A DNA stretch of 64,000 bases, taken from positions 62,001 to 126,000 of the forward strand of contig JAEWJZ010000018.1 in NCBI GenBank assembly GCA_023386315.1, given 5' to 3'. Within the stretch, counting starts at the first letter, position 1. The number at the start of each line of letters is the position of its first letter. Shown one piece after another: positions 15,540-25,615 of the stretch. Source of the DNA: Bacillota bacterium (GTDB taxonomy: Bacteria > Bacillota > Clostridia > Lachnospirales > Lachnospiraceae). The translations under genes and the position numbers were made by a program. Below the pieces are notes generated by a model. It was not told where the DNA came from, made no database searches, and saw only the letters and a list, made by a program, of their open reading frames with translations.

Positions 15540-18500
15540 TTATGCCAGATCGAAAAGAGACAGCTGATTGGATTCGGGAAGATCACCGAGAAGACCCAGA
15601 TCGCCCATCAGATCGCAAACTGTCTTGCTGACCTTCGTCCGGTTTCTGAAATCCTCTCTTGATAAAAATCTTCCATCCTTACTTGCATCCACGACCGCAT
15701 CTGCCGCTTTTTCTCCCAGTCCATCGATACTGCTTAAAGACGGCATTAATTTTCCGTCAATAATCTGGAAATGTCTGGCTTTCGCCTGGTAAATATTAAT
15801 AGGGATAAAATCATAACCCCTGGCATACATTTCCTGAACAATACGCATATCCCGAAGAGTGTCCTGCTCTTTCTTAGAAAGAGTGTCAATCCGTTTCCTG
15901 TAATCAGCCAGATAATGCTCCAGCTTTTCTCTACCCTGGCACATCAGCTCGTAACTGAAGCCATTGGCCCGGATGCTGAAAAAGGACGCGTAATAGGCCA
16001 GCGGATAGAATACTTTACAGTAAGCGATTCTCCATGCCATCATAACATATGCGGCTGCATGGGCTTTTGGGAACATGTATTTGATCTTTTTACAGGACCA
16101 GATATACCAGTCAGGAACTCCATGTGCCGTCATCTCCTCTTCCCAGTCGGGCTTCAGGCCTTTTCCCTTTCGCACACTTTCCATGATAGAGAAGGATAAA
16201 CCTTCTTCCATTCCCATGGAAATTAAATATATCATAATATCATCTCTGGTACATATGGCTGTCTGAATGGTAGCTTTTCCTTCCTGAATGAGCGCCTGGG
16301 CGTTTCCAAGCCATACATCCGTACCGTGAGCAAGCCCAGCAATGCGGACAAGATCAGAGAAATATTTTGGCTGGGTATCAATTAACATCTGCATGGCAAA
16401 ATCGGTACCAAATTCCGGCACTCCAAGCGCACCCAGTTTACATCCGCCAATATCTTCAGGAGTAATACCAAGAGCTGATGTGTCCTGAAATAGTGACATG
16501 ACTTCTCTGCTGTCCAGAGGAATATCCTTTACTGGGTCAAATCCGATTAAATCCTGAAGCATACGAATCATGGTCGGATCGTCGTGTCCCAGAATATCAA
16601 GCTTTAAAAGGTTATGGTCAATAGAATGATAATCGAAATGAGTGGTTACGGTCATGGTGGTCATATCATTGGCAGGTCTTTGTACCGGTGTAAAGGAATA
16701 AATCTCCTCACCATGGGGAAGAACGATAATTCCGCCAGGATGCTGGCCAGTGGTTCTTCTGACGCCAACACAGCCCTGTACAATCCGGTTAATTTCACAG
16801 TTGCGTTTTCTTACTCCATGCTCCTCGTAATAATTCTTTACATAACCAAATGCCGTTTTATCTGCAAGAGTACCGATGGTCCCTGCACGGAAGGTCTGAC
16901 CCTTTCCGAAAATAACTTCCGTATAGTCATGTGCCTTACTCTGGTATTCTCCGGAGAAATTTAAATCAATATCAGGTTCCTTATCTCCTTTAAAGCCCAG
17001 GAATGTCTCAAACGGAATATCAAACCCATCCTTTGATAAGGGATGTCCGCAAACCGGGCATATTTTATCCGGCATATCACAGCCGGCCATGCCGGTAAAT
17101 GCCTTTACTTCTTCTGAATCAAAATCATAATAGTGGCAATTATCGCAGTAATAATGGGGACTGAGTGAATTTACCTCTGTGATACCTGACATATAGGCAA
17201 CAAAGGATGATCCGACAGACCCTCTGGACCCCACCAGGTAACCGTCTTCGTTGGACTTCCATACCAGCTTCTGCGCTATTATGTACATAACTGCAAATCC
17301 ATTGGAGATAATGGAATTAAGCTCCCGTTCCAGACGTTCCGTAACAATCACAGGGAGATCTTCACCATAGATGGCATGAGCCCTGTCATAACAGATTTTT
17401 CTTAAATCTTCGTCTGAGTTTTCAATGACCGGGGCACACTTGTCCGGCCGCACAGGTGATATCCTCTCACACATATCCGCAATTTTTCTGGTATTTTTTA
17501 TGACCACTTCCTCTGCCTTGTTTGGGCCTAAATATTCAAACTCCCGAAGCATCTCCTCAGTCGTCCGAAGATACAGGGGAGCCTGGTCATCCGAGTCCTT
17601 AAAGCCCTGTCCGGCCATAATAATTCTTCGGTAAACCTCATCCTCCGGATCAAGAAAATGAACATCACAGGTAGCGCAGACAGGCTTTCCAAACTGCTCT
17701 CCAAGTGTCACAATCCGCTTATTGATGTCAATTAAATCCTGCTCTGTTTTTACCGTACTCTTTTCATCTCTTAACATGAATGCATTATTCCCAAGAGGCT
17801 GTATTTCCAGATAATCATAATAATTCACAAGCCTGGCTATTTCTGCATCCGGAATACCTCTCAGAAGTGCCTGATAAAGCTCTCCTGCTTCACAGGCAGA
17901 TCCAATAATCAGGCCTTCCCTGTACTCACTTAGTACACTTTTGGGAATTCTCGGTCTTCTGGCATAAAAATCAATGTGGGAAAGAGAGATCAGGCGGTAT
18001 AAATTAACCCTTCCCACATCGTTGGACGCAAGAATAATCACATGATAGGTGGGAAGTTTCTTAATCATGTCGGCTGACATGGTACTGAGTTTGTTTAATT
18101 CATCAAGTGTCTCAACCCCACGTTCCCTGAGCATTCTTACAAATGCTGCAAATATCTCTGCCGTACAGCCGGCATCGTCAACCGCCCTGTGATGGTTCGC
18201 CAGGGAAATATTTAAGGCTTTGGCTACCGTATCCAGTTTATACCGGTTTAAGCTGGGCAGGAGAAGCCTGGAGAGGGCCACTGTATCAATCACCGTAGGG
18301 TCAAATTCCAGCTGAAGCTTTTGTGCATTATAAGAGATAAAACTTACATCAAAAGAAGCATTGTGCGCGACCAGAACCGAATCTTTGCAAAACTCCAGAA
18401 ACTGAGGGAGGATCACATCAATCTTTGGATAAGGAAGCACCATACCGTCATTAATTCCCGTAAGCTGTTCGATCTCAAAAGGTATGGGTACGTCAGGATT

Positions 18501-20087
18501 TACAAACGTGCTGAATTTATCCCTGATTTTTCCGTCAATCACTTTTACTGCACCGATTTCAATAATCCGGTTTCTGGATGAACTGAAACCTGTTGTCTCA
18601 ATATCAAAAACTACATAAGAATCAGAAAATGACTGATTTTTAGAATTCTCAACAAGCTGTTTTAAATCATCAACCAGATATCCTTCCACTCCATAAATAA
18701 CCTTAAATGTATCTCCTTTATCTAACGCATGGTTTGCATCCGGAAAGGACTGAACACAGCCATGATCCGTAATTGCAATAGCCGGCATTCCCCATTTTTT
18801 CGCACGCTTTACCAGATCCTTTACTTCAGAAACGCCATCCATATCGCTCATCTTCGTATGGCAGTGAAGCTCCACACGCTTTTCTAAACTGTTGTCCGAT
18901 CTTTTTCCGGTAAAATCTTCTGATTTTTTTATACCAACAACTGATCCCAGGGTCAGCTCCCCATCAAACTTGTCTATGGTAGTCACACCCTTTATTTTGA
19001 TAAAGCTGCCCTGAACAACTGCATTTTTTAAATCCTCAAGCTGTTCTTCCCTTGCAAACATTTTCACTGTAATGGTATCAGTAAAATCTGTAACATCGAA
19101 AATTATAATGGTCTTTCCGCTTCTTAGTTCTCTGCTGTCTGTCATGATAATCTTGCCGCGGATCACAACTTCACCGATCTCCCCGTCAATCTTTTCAATT
19201 TCCATGGTTTCTTCTTCAAAATCCCTGCCATATAAAACATCCGGATTATCGGAACGGCGGCCATTATAGGAATTCTTCCGGTAATCTTTCCATTCTTTCT
19301 TTCCCGATTCTGCCTCTGCAGCTTTACCAGCTTCCTTTTTATCTCCCTCTTTTTTCCCTCCCATACGAAGCCCTGGAGCAGAAGTCTGGGCTTCCTGCGT
19401 AAACGGAACTTCATCTGAATAGGATGCCGCCAAAGAATCCAGAGGGCCGTCTGCCATAGAAGGGCCGCCATATTCTTCGTCTGACAGATTTTTCTGCTGA
19501 TTTCCAAGAGAGGTTCTGCTGACGATTTCTTCTACTTCCCGTTGCATCTGCAGTTCTTTCTGCTTTGCCAGGGCATTCTCCTTAGGCGCAATAAACTCAT
19601 ACTGAACTTCAACAGGCAGACCGCATCTCTCATGAAAAATCTTTTCCAGTACGCGCTTTAGCTCTCCAGCTTTTTCATGAGTTACAATAGTATCTTCCAC
19701 CGTCATCTTTAAAAGATCCGGCTCAGGGAACTGGCACTGCGCCTTTCGGAACATATTGTATTCAATGATACTGTAATTCTTAAGTTCCGCCAGAAGACTT
19801 TCCCGATAGATCTTCAACAGTTTCTGGGGCGTATACTGGCCGGAAAGACGGAACCGTTCAATAATCTTAATTGTAATCTGCTTCGATGGAAACAGCTGCT
19901 CTTTAATTCCTTTTTCCAGACTGTAAATGTTTTGTTTATGGATCAGTCTTGGACTGATTAAATAAACACGAATAGAGCTTCTATCCCTGTTTGATGTGAC
20001 CTTTTCCACATCCACCAGATTTAAAAGCTCTCGTAATTCGTCTGTAATATGTAAATTTGGAAAAACTTCCAGAAATTTCTTTGCCAT
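15540..20087 (-). CDS. polC: DNA polymerase III alpha subunit, Gram-positive PolC type
   Basis: The main replicative polymerase of Firmicutes, 1515 aa against about 1440 in Bacillus. Order: N-terminal domain with a charged low-complexity insert (about 195-285), OB fold (about 290-385), PHP domain (ELHCHTKMSDMDG near 405) split by the proofreading exonuclease (VVFDIETTG near 492, ending HHRAVDDAG), then the polymerase core with a Cys4 zinc site (CDNC...CPVC, about 990-1035) and DIDLNFSGEYQ, and a C-terminal helix-hairpin-helix (SSIDGLGEKAADAV). The extra length is mostly the N-terminal insert. RBS AGGTG lies 6 bases before the ATG. It is the last gene of the uppS-to-polC run, 8 bases after ispG. 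Confidence 0.98.
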   Translation of the reverse strand: MAKKFLEVFPNLHITDELRELLNLVDVEKVTSNRDRSSIRVYLISPRLIHKQNIYSLEKGIKEQLFPSKQITIKIIERFRLSGQYTPQKLLKIYRESLLAELKNYSIIEYNMFRKAQCQFPEPDLLKMTVEDTIVTHEKAGELKRVLEKIFHERCGLPVEVQYEFIAPKENALAKQKELQMQREVEEIVSRTSLGNQQKNLSDEEYGGPSMADGPLDSLAASYSDEVPFTQEAQTSAPGLRMGGKKEGDKKEAGKAAEAESGKKEWKDYRKNSYNGRRSDNPDVLYGRDFEEETMEIEKIDGEIGEVVIRGKIIMTDSRELRSGKTIIIFDVTDFTDTITVKMFAREEQLEDLKNAVVQGSFIKIKGVTTIDKFDGELTLGSVVGIKKSEDFTGKRSDNSLEKRVELHCHTKMSDMDGVSEVKDLVKRAKKWGMPAIAITDHGCVQSFPDANHALDKGDTFKVIYGVEGYLVDDLKQLVENSKNQSFSDSYVVFDIETTGFSSSRNRIIEIGAVKVIDGKIRDKFSTFVNPDVPIPFEIEQLTGINDGMVLPYPKIDVILPQFLEFCKDSVLVAHNASFDVSFISYNAQKLQLEFDPTVIDTVALSRLLLPSLNRYKLDTVAKALNISLANHHRAVDDAGCTAEIFAAFVRMLRERGVETLDELNKLSTMSADMIKKLPTYHVIILASNDVGRVNLYRLISLSHIDFYARRPRIPKSVLSEYREGLIIGSACEAGELYQALLRGIPDAEIARLVNYYDYLEIQPLGNNAFMLRDEKSTVKTEQDLIDINKRIVTLGEQFGKPVCATCDVHFLDPEDEVYRRIIMAGQGFKDSDDQAPLYLRTTEEMLREFEYLGPNKAEEVVIKNTRKIADMCERISPVRPDKCAPVIENSDEDLRKICYDRAHAIYGEDLPVIVTERLERELNSIISNGFAVMYIIAQKLVWKSNEDGYLVGSRGSVGSSFVAYMSGITEVNSLSPHYYCDNCHYYDFDSEEVKAFTGMAGCDMPDKICPVCGHPLSKDGFDIPFETFLGFKGDKEPDIDLNFSGEYQSKAHDYTEVIFGKGQTFRAGTIGTLADKTAFGYVKNYYEEHGVRKRNCEINRIVQGCVGVRRTTGQHPGGIIVLPHGEEIYSFTPVQRPANDMTTMTVTTHFDYHSIDHNLLKLDILGHDDPTMIRMLQDLIGFDPVKDIPLDSREVMSLFQDTSALGITPEDIGGCKLGALGVPEFGTDFAMQMLIDTQPKYFSDLVRIAGLAHGTDVWLGNAQALIQEGKATIQTAICTRDDIMIYLISMGMEEGLSFSIMESVRKGKGLKPDWEEEMTAHGVPDWYIWSCKKIKYMFPKAHAAAYVMMAWRIAYCKVFYPLAYYASFFSIRANGFSYELMCQGREKLEHYLADYRKRIDTLSKKEQDTLRDMRIVQEMYARGYDFIPINIYQAKARHFQIIDGKLMPSLSSIDGLGEKAADAVVDASKDGRFLSREDFRNRTKVSKTVCDLMGDLGLLGDLPESNQLSLFDLA

Positions 20088-20095
20088 TCTGTCAC

Positions 20096-21151
20096 CTATT
20101 GCATTTTCATAAGCTCTTCCTGAAGGGCGCTAAGAAGTTCTTCTTCCGGAACCTTTCTGATTACTTCTCCTTTTTTAATAAGAAGTCCTTCTCCGATTCC
20201 GCCGGCAATACCGATATCAGCTTCTTTTGCTTCACCTGGGCCGTTTACCACACAGCCCATAACTGCAACCTTTATATTCAGGTTATCGTAAGAAGAAACC
20301 ATATCTTCCACCTGATTTGCCAGTGAAATCAGATCAATTCTGGTTCTTCCGCAGGTGGGACAGGATATCACCTCTACTCCTCCCCGCCTAAGCCCCAGGG
20401 TTCTTAAAATTGTCTTAGCCGCCTTTACTTCCTCAAGGGGGTCACCGGTAAGAGACACACGAATGGTGTCGCCGATTCCCTTATGAAGAATAATTCCCAG
20501 TCCAACTGAAGATTTGATGGTTCCTGATATAAGAGTTCCCGCTTCTGTTATACCGACATGAAGGGGATAATCCGTCTGTTCTGCTATCAGTTCATGGGCT
20601 TTGATACACATGAGTACATCAGAGGACTTAATACTGATAACCAGATTTCCATAGTCCATCTCTTCGATCATGCGCACCTTGTTTAATGCGCTTTCCACAA
20701 TGCCCTCTGCAGTAACTCCCCCATATTTTTCAATGAGATTTTTTTCAAGTGATCCGCTGTTTACTCCCACTCGAATGGGAATCTGGTATTCTTTTGCCTT
20801 ATCCACAACTGTGCGGACACGGTCCAGAGAACCGATATTTCCTGGATTAATCCGGATCTTATCAGCCCCTGACTCTATGGAAGCCACAGCCAGCCGATAA
20901 TCAAAATGAATATCAGCCACCAGTGGTATACTGATCTGTTTCTTAATTTCCCTGATAGCTGCCGCTGCTTCCATATCCGGAACTGCAACTCTGATAATAT
21001 CACATCCTGCAGCTGTCAGCTTTTTAATCTGACTGACTGTTGATGCGACATCCTGAGTTTTGGTATTGCACATGGATTGGATCAGAACCGGATTGCCTCC
21101 ACCGATGACACGGTCTCCGATCTGAATTGTTTTCGTGTGATCCCTGTTCAT
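20096..21151 (-). CDS. ispG: (E)-4-hydroxy-3-methylbut-2-enyl-diphosphate synthase
   Basis: IspG (GcpE) catalyses the sixth step of the MEP isoprenoid pathway, reducing MEcPP to HMBPP with a 4Fe-4S cluster. The 351-aa chain has the expected TIM-barrel start (IGGGNPVLIQSMCNT) and cluster cysteines in the C-terminal domain (SCPTCGRTRIDL and MGCVVNGPGEAKEADIG). The start chosen is the ATG with GGAGG 5 bases upstream; an in-frame ATG six codons earlier has no such site. It follows rseP by 26 bases and precedes polC by 8 in a cluster that also holds dxr, the second MEP-pathway gene. Confidence 0.97.
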   Translation of the reverse strand: MNRDHTKTIQIGDRVIGGGNPVLIQSMCNTKTQDVASTVSQIKKLTAAGCDIIRVAVPDMEAAAAIREIKKQISIPLVADIHFDYRLAVASIESGADKIRINPGNIGSLDRVRTVVDKAKEYQIPIRVGVNSGSLEKNLIEKYGGVTAEGIVESALNKVRMIEEMDYGNLVISIKSSDVLMCIKAHELIAEQTDYPLHVGITEAGTLISGTIKSSVGLGIILHKGIGDTIRVSLTGDPLEEVKAAKTILRTLGLRRGGVEVISCPTCGRTRIDLISLANQVEDMVSSYDNLNIKVAVMGCVVNGPGEAKEADIGIAGGIGEGLLIKKGEVIRKVPEEELLSALQEELMKMQ

Positions 21152-21177
21152 AAGCGCCTCCATTCCCATGCTTTTTA

Positions 21178-22236
21178 TCAGGTAAATCTGCTGATATCAT
21201 TAAACACTACAAAAATCATCAGCGCCATCAATGCAGCCATGCTGATCATATTAACAAGGCCCTCTTTTTCCGGGTCCATTCTTTTTCCGCGGATTGCTTC
21301 AATTATTAAAAACAGCAGTCTCCCTCCGTCAAGTGCCGGTATTGGGAGCAGATTCATCACACCTAAGTTGGCGCTTAAAAGGATACACATGCTGATAACA
21401 TTCATAAGTGCCGCAACCACGCTGACAGTAAGTCCCGCTTTTACGGAATCGTCGATCATAACCACAATTCCCACCGGTCCGCTTAAGTCCTTTACGCTGG
21501 CTTTACCTGTAAAAAGCATACCAAGGCTCTTCACAGTCAGCTTTACGTCATATTCCATCTCCATATATCCATGCTTAATCAGTTCACCGGCATTCGCTGC
21601 CTTTTTATTCTCAGGCGCAATCAAAATACCGATCAGATATTTTTTACTTTCTTCTGAATATTGGGGGGTAACGGTAACCGTCTGAATTTCCTGATTTCCT
21701 GTTTGTGGATCTGTTCTTGAAAACTCCACCTGGTTCATCTTCTCATCCGGTTTCATCAGTTTGTAAAGAATGTATTCCTGATACATGGAAACATTCTCCC
21801 CGTTAATTTTTAACAGCTTATCCCCGGAACGCATTCCTGCTTCAAAAGCAGGCGAACCTTCCGTTACTTCTTTTATATAAGTGATGTCATAACCGCTCAT
21901 TCCCACCAAAACCAGGGAAAGCAAAAAAGCAAGAATAAAATTAAAAACAGGTCCCGCCGCAATCACGGACATCCTTGCAGGGATTGATTTATTCTGAAAT
22001 GCCCGTTCATCCGGATTTTCTTCATCTTCTCCCAGCATCATGCAGGATCCGCCTAAAGGAAGCAATTTAATGGAATACGTTGTCTCTCCCTTTTTAAAGT
22101 GCAAAAGGCGGGGGCCCATACCTATGGAAAATTCCACCACTGCGATACCATTCATCTTTGCAAATATAAAATGACCCAACTCGTGAATCAAAACAATTAA
22201 ACCGAATACAAGAATTGCTACGATAACACTGGACAA
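21178..22236 (-). CDS. rseP: RseP-like site-2 zinc metalloprotease
   Basis: A membrane-embedded protease of the M50 family that cuts substrates within the bilayer, such as anti-sigma factors and remnant signal peptides. The 352-aa protein has HELGH at residues 18-22 in the first membrane helix, a PDZ domain at about 120-190 (EVTEGSPAFEAGMRSGDKLLKINGE), and the second metal-ligand motif PALDGGRLLF near residue 300, followed by two more helices. The start is TTG, one base after the dxr stop, with AGGTGG just upstream; no ATG fits. The tight spacing implies coupled translation with dxr. Confidence 0.95.
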   Translation of the reverse strand: MSSVIVAILVFGLIVLIHELGHFIFAKMNGIAVVEFSIGMGPRLLHFKKGETTYSIKLLPLGGSCMMLGEDEENPDERAFQNKSIPARMSVIAAGPVFNFILAFLLSLVLVGMSGYDITYIKEVTEGSPAFEAGMRSGDKLLKINGENVSMYQEYILYKLMKPDEKMNQVEFSRTDPQTGNQEIQTVTVTPQYSEESKKYLIGILIAPENKKAANAGELIKHGYMEMEYDVKLTVKSLGMLFTGKASVKDLSGPVGIVVMIDDSVKAGLTVSVVAALMNVISMCILLSANLGVMNLLPIPALDGGRLLFLIIEAIRGKRMDPEKEGLVNMISMAALMALMIFVVFNDISRFT

Positions 22237-22237
22237 T

Positions 22238-23380
22238 TCACCACCTGCTTTCTATATAGTCATAAGCTGCAGCCTCTGCTTCAAGAATTTCTTCCACACT
22301 GGGATTCTCTTTAACAGTATGCCCGTTCATCGCTCCCTCTATCATATCTGTAATAGTAAGATATGTAATTTCTCTGTTTAAAAATCTGGCAACTGCCTTT
22401 TCGTTTGCAGCATTAAAAACAGTTGGAAGCGTTCCGCCGGTACATCCGGCCTGATAGGCAAGTTTCAATCCCGGAAAATTAACCAGATCCGGTTTTTCAA
22501 AATTAATTTGGCCAATGGACCAGAAATCCAGACGGTCTCCTTTTAAATGTCTCCGTTCCGGATAATAAAGTGCATATTGAATAGGAAGTTTCATATCGGG
22601 AGTTCCCATCTGGGCCATAACTGCTCCATCTTCAAATTCCACCATGGAATGAATGATGCTCTTGGGCTGAATCACAACCTGTACCTGATCCATCTCCACA
22701 TCAAACAGCCATTTGGCTTCCATTACCTCAAGGCCTTTATTCACCATGGTAGAGGAATCTATGGTAATCTTCCGTCCCATGGACCAGTTTGGATGATTGA
22801 GTGCATCTTCCACCTTCACATTCCTTAACTCTTCTCTTGTCTTTCCCCGAAAAGGACCGCCGGATGCGGTCAGCAATATCTTATGGATGGATTTTTTGTC
22901 TTCCCCGTTGAGACACTGGAATATAGCACTGTGCTCACTGTCTACCGGGAGAATTCTGACACCCATTTTCTTTGCCAGAGGCATAATGATGTGGCCGGCA
23001 GTTACCAGAGTTTCCTTATTGGCAAGGGCAATGTCTTTCCCTGCTTCCATCGCCGCTATGGTCGGCCGTATTCCAATCATTCCAACTACTGCCGTAACAA
23101 CAATTTCTGAAGATTTTTCCACAGCAGTCTCAATTAACCCCTCCATTCCGGAAACAATGCGGACAGGAAGATCTCTTACCAGGACTTTCATCTCCTTCGC
23201 CTTTTCTTCTTCCCAGACACATGCTGTCTTTGGCCGGAATTTTCTGATCTGTTCCTCCAGCAGACGGATGTTGCTGCCTGCAGCCAAAGCGGTAACTTCA
23301 ATATCCCCTTGGTTCTCCACCACCTCCAGGGTCTGCGTTCCAATGGATCCTGTTGATCCCAGGATTGCTATTTTCTTCAT
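22238..23380 (-). CDS. dxr: 1-deoxy-D-xylulose-5-phosphate reductoisomerase
   Basis: Dxr turns DXP into MEP, the committed step of the non-mevalonate isoprenoid pathway, with NADPH. The 380-aa chain begins MKKIAILGSTGSIGTQ, the dinucleotide-binding loop, and contains ANKETLV, the metal-binding segment PVDSEHSAIFQCL and the active-site stretch LNHPNWSMGRKITIDSSTMVNK. The start chosen is the family-typical ATG; an AAGGAG box lies 13 bases upstream, rather far, and a longer in-frame extension of 16 residues is not conserved in the family. It sits 61 bases after cdsA and is coupled to rseP. Confidence 0.97.
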   Translation of the reverse strand: MKKIAILGSTGSIGTQTLEVVENQGDIEVTALAAGSNIRLLEEQIRKFRPKTACVWEEEKAKEMKVLVRDLPVRIVSGMEGLIETAVEKSSEIVVTAVVGMIGIRPTIAAMEAGKDIALANKETLVTAGHIIMPLAKKMGVRILPVDSEHSAIFQCLNGEDKKSIHKILLTASGGPFRGKTREELRNVKVEDALNHPNWSMGRKITIDSSTMVNKGLEVMEAKWLFDVEMDQVQVVIQPKSIIHSMVEFEDGAVMAQMGTPDMKLPIQYALYYPERRHLKGDRLDFWSIGQINFEKPDLVNFPGLKLAYQAGCTGGTLPTVFNAANEKAVARFLNREITYLTITDMIEGAMNGHTVKENPSVEEILEAEAAAYDYIESRW

Positions 23381-23441
23381 CTTATGCTGTATACTCCTTT
23401 TCTTTTCCTTAAATCCGCTTTCAGACAATGCTTTGTTGATT

Positions 23442-24242
23442 TTAACGTATAAATGTGACTACAAAATAGATGACAGGTGCTGTAAAAAGCATACTGTCAA
23501 AACGATCCAGTATACCTCCATGCCCCGGTATCAGCTTTCCATAGTCCTTCACCTGATGATCCCTCTTTATGGCAGAAGCAGCAAGATCGCCAACAGGTGA
23601 AATAATCGCTGCAAATGCACACGCCAGAGTGCAGGTGATCTGAGGATAATCAAGTACAGTCATTGACTCACCAAATACAGTAGCATATAAAAATCCCAGT
23701 AAAGATGCGCCTAAGATACCGCCGATTGCACCCTCGATGGATTTGTGAGGGCTGAGTACCGGGGCCAGTTTGTGCTTTCCTATGAGATTTCCAACACAAT
23801 ATGCACAGGTATCACACCCCCAGGAACTTAAAAATACCAGCCAAACCAGGTACTTCCCGTCATTCATGGTTCGGACCTGATATAGGTAGGATAACATAAC
23901 TGCTACGTAAAAAAATCCAAAAAAAGCTCCGGTTACTTCTTCTGTCTTATATTTAGGAAATGCAAAAACATAAACACTTAAAAGAAGCATCATAAAAACG
24001 ATAGACATATATAATGCATACTGCTGCATCTGAAACCATAACAGCCCGTAATAAACAACAACGATAAAATATCCCATATATCCCATGGGGTGATCGTGAA
24101 TCTTAAGTACACGATACAGCTCATACAAACCAATCATGGATATGAAAATCGTCGTCGCAAACAGCAGGAGCCCACCACTTCCCACTGTTATAAGTGCGAT
24201 CAAAACAAGAACAATTCCGCTTATAAGCCTGGTTGTAAACAT
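23442..24242 (-). CDS. cdsA: Phosphatidate cytidylyltransferase
   Basis: CdsA makes CDP-diacylglycerol from phosphatidate and CTP, the branch point to all membrane phospholipids. The 266-aa protein is almost entirely membrane helices and ends with the family signature (SPVGDLAASAIKRDHQVKDYGKLIPGHGG, then DRFDS) at about residues 213-250, where the aspartates bind magnesium. GGAGG lies 6 bases before the ATG. It follows uppS by 19 bases, the standard order in Firmicutes. Confidence 0.96.
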   Translation of the reverse strand: MFTTRLISGIVLVLIALITVGSGGLLLFATTIFISMIGLYELYRVLKIHDHPMGYMGYFIVVVYYGLLWFQMQQYALYMSIVFMMLLLSVYVFAFPKYKTEEVTGAFFGFFYVAVMLSYLYQVRTMNDGKYLVWLVFLSSWGCDTCAYCVGNLIGKHKLAPVLSPHKSIEGAIGGILGASLLGFLYATVFGESMTVLDYPQITCTLACAFAAIISPVGDLAASAIKRDHQVKDYGKLIPGHGGILDRFDSMLFTAPVIYFVVTFIR

Positions 24243-24261
24243 CCCGCTTCCTCCCTCGTGA

Positions 24262-24984
24262 TCACTTCACTCCTCCAAATCTCCGTTCTCTGCTATTATA
24301 CGCCCAAATAGCCTTTTTCATTTCTTCCATATTAAAATCAGGCCAATAGCAATCAGAGACATATAACTCTGTATATGCCAGCTGCCATAAAAGATAATTA
24401 GACAGCCGTAACTCTCCGCTGGTACGGATCAGAAGATCCGGATCCGGAATATCATTTGTATCCAGATAACCGGCAAATTTCTCTTCCGTTAAAGATTCCG
24501 GTGTAATCTTTCCATCTCTGGTATCTTCCATGATCTTTCTGGCAGCCCGGACGATTTCATCACGTCCGCCATAATTTACTGCAATCACAAAGGTCAGACC
24601 TGTATTATTCTTCGTTTCTTCCACCAGGCGGCCGATTCCCTCCACAATATCAGAGTCAAAACGTTCTATGTCTCCAATCATCTTTACCCGCACATTGTTC
24701 GTTTTTGAAACCTTTAACAGTCTTACCATATAATAGCGGAACAACTGCATAAGTGCACCCACTTCCTCAGTGGAACGCTTCCAGTTTTCTGTTGAAAAAC
24801 CGTAGACTGTTAAATATTTTATACCCAGTATCGCCGCATCCTCAACTGTTTTTTCCACAGTAATACAGCCTTCCTTATGCCCCATACTTCTGGGAAGTCC
24901 CCGTTTTTTCGCCCATCTTCCGTTTCCGTCAAGTATGATGGCGACGTGCTCCGGAATTATTATATTATCCAATTCTTTATCCAT
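24262..24984 (-). CDS. uppS: Undecaprenyl diphosphate synthase (isoprenyl transferase)
   Basis: UppS extends farnesyl diphosphate with cis isoprene units to the C55 carrier lipid used for peptidoglycan and other wall polymers. The 240-aa chain shows HVAIILDGNGRWAKKRGLPR near the start (the catalytic Asp and the diphosphate-binding Arg/Gly loop), GHKEG, YGFSTENWKR and the C-terminal dimer motif DLLIRTSGELRLSNYLLWQLAYTELY. AAGGAG lies 8 bases before the ATG. An attenuator-like hairpin separates it from frr. Confidence 0.97.
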   Translation of the reverse strand: MDKELDNIIIPEHVAIILDGNGRWAKKRGLPRSMGHKEGCITVEKTVEDAAILGIKYLTVYGFSTENWKRSTEEVGALMQLFRYYMVRLLKVSKTNNVRVKMIGDIERFDSDIVEGIGRLVEETKNNTGLTFVIAVNYGGRDEIVRAARKIMEDTRDGKITPESLTEEKFAGYLDTNDIPDPDLLIRTSGELRLSNYLLWQLAYTELYVSDCYWPDFNMEEMKKAIWAYNSRERRFGGVK

Positions 24985-25010
24985 AAAGTATCACTCCTTT
25001 TAAAACACAA

Positions 25011-25042
25011 AACAGGACAGGCATAATGCCTGCCCCCCTGTT
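25011..25042 (-). terminator. Hairpin between frr and uppS
   Basis: On the minus strand an interrupted stem (AACAGG then CAGGCAT, pairing with ATGCCTG and CCTGTT) is followed by a short T-rich tract. It may stop part of the pyrH-frr transcript before uppS. Read-through to the uppS cluster is likely because no obvious promoter follows. Confidence 0.6.
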
Positions 25043-25046
25043 TATT

Positions 25047-25601
25047 TTATACAGTAAGAAGATCCTTTGACTTCTCATCAGTTGCTTTTTCAATCTGCGC
25101 AACCATTCTATCTGTTAATTTCTGAATCTTGTCTTCTGCATCAGCCAGTTCATCCTCAGAAATCTCTTCTGCTTTCAGCTGTTTTTTAAAGGAGTCATTG
25201 GCATCACGGCGAATGTTGCGGATTGCGATCTTCGCTGCCTCTCCCTTTTTCTTTACATCTTTTACAAGATCTTTTCTGCGTTCTTCTGTCAGTTCCGGAA
25301 ATACCAGACGAATCACGTTGCCGTCATTGGTAGGATTAATTCCCAGTTCAGATGTAAGGATTGCCTTTTCAATAGCCTTTAACAAGCTCTTCTCCCATGG
25401 CTGAATCACGATCATACGTGCTTCTGGTATTGTAACATTACCTACCTGCTGGATTGGTGTCGGAGTTCCATAATAATCCACTTTGATCTTATCCAATACA
25501 TGGGGATTGGCACGTCCTGCGCGGATCGTCATAAAATCATTCTCCAGCGCTTTTAATGTCTTGTTCATTTTATCTTCATATACCTGTAAACTCTCCTGCA
25601 T
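25047..25601 (-). CDS. frr: Ribosome recycling factor
   Basis: RRF splits the post-termination ribosome with EF-G. The 184-aa protein has the family length and landmarks: MRAGRANPHVLDKIKVDYYG (here with TI before RAGRA), GTPTPIQQVGNVTIPEARM, INPTNDGNVIRLVFPELTEERRKDLVK and the C-terminal helix RNIRRDAND...LTD. GGAGG lies 6 bases before the ATG. It follows pyrH by 14 bases, the universal pyrH-frr pair. Confidence 0.98.
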   Translation of the reverse strand: MQESLQVYEDKMNKTLKALENDFMTIRAGRANPHVLDKIKVDYYGTPTPIQQVGNVTIPEARMIVIQPWEKSLLKAIEKAILTSELGINPTNDGNVIRLVFPELTEERRKDLVKDVKKKGEAAKIAIRNIRRDANDSFKKQLKAEEISEDELADAEDKIQKLTDRMVAQIEKATDEKSKDLLTV

Positions 25602-25615
25602 ATCGTCCTCCTGTT

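Noticed and set aside
21077..21685. 202-codon open frame on the plus strand
   Set aside because: Antisense to rseP and the start of ispG; no ribosome binding site and no recognisable motif.
22797..23600. 267-codon open frame on the plus strand
   Set aside because: It lies opposite dxr and the end of cdsA, both certain; the translation is rich in Ser/Ile without domain logic and has no ribosome binding site. It is an antisense shadow.
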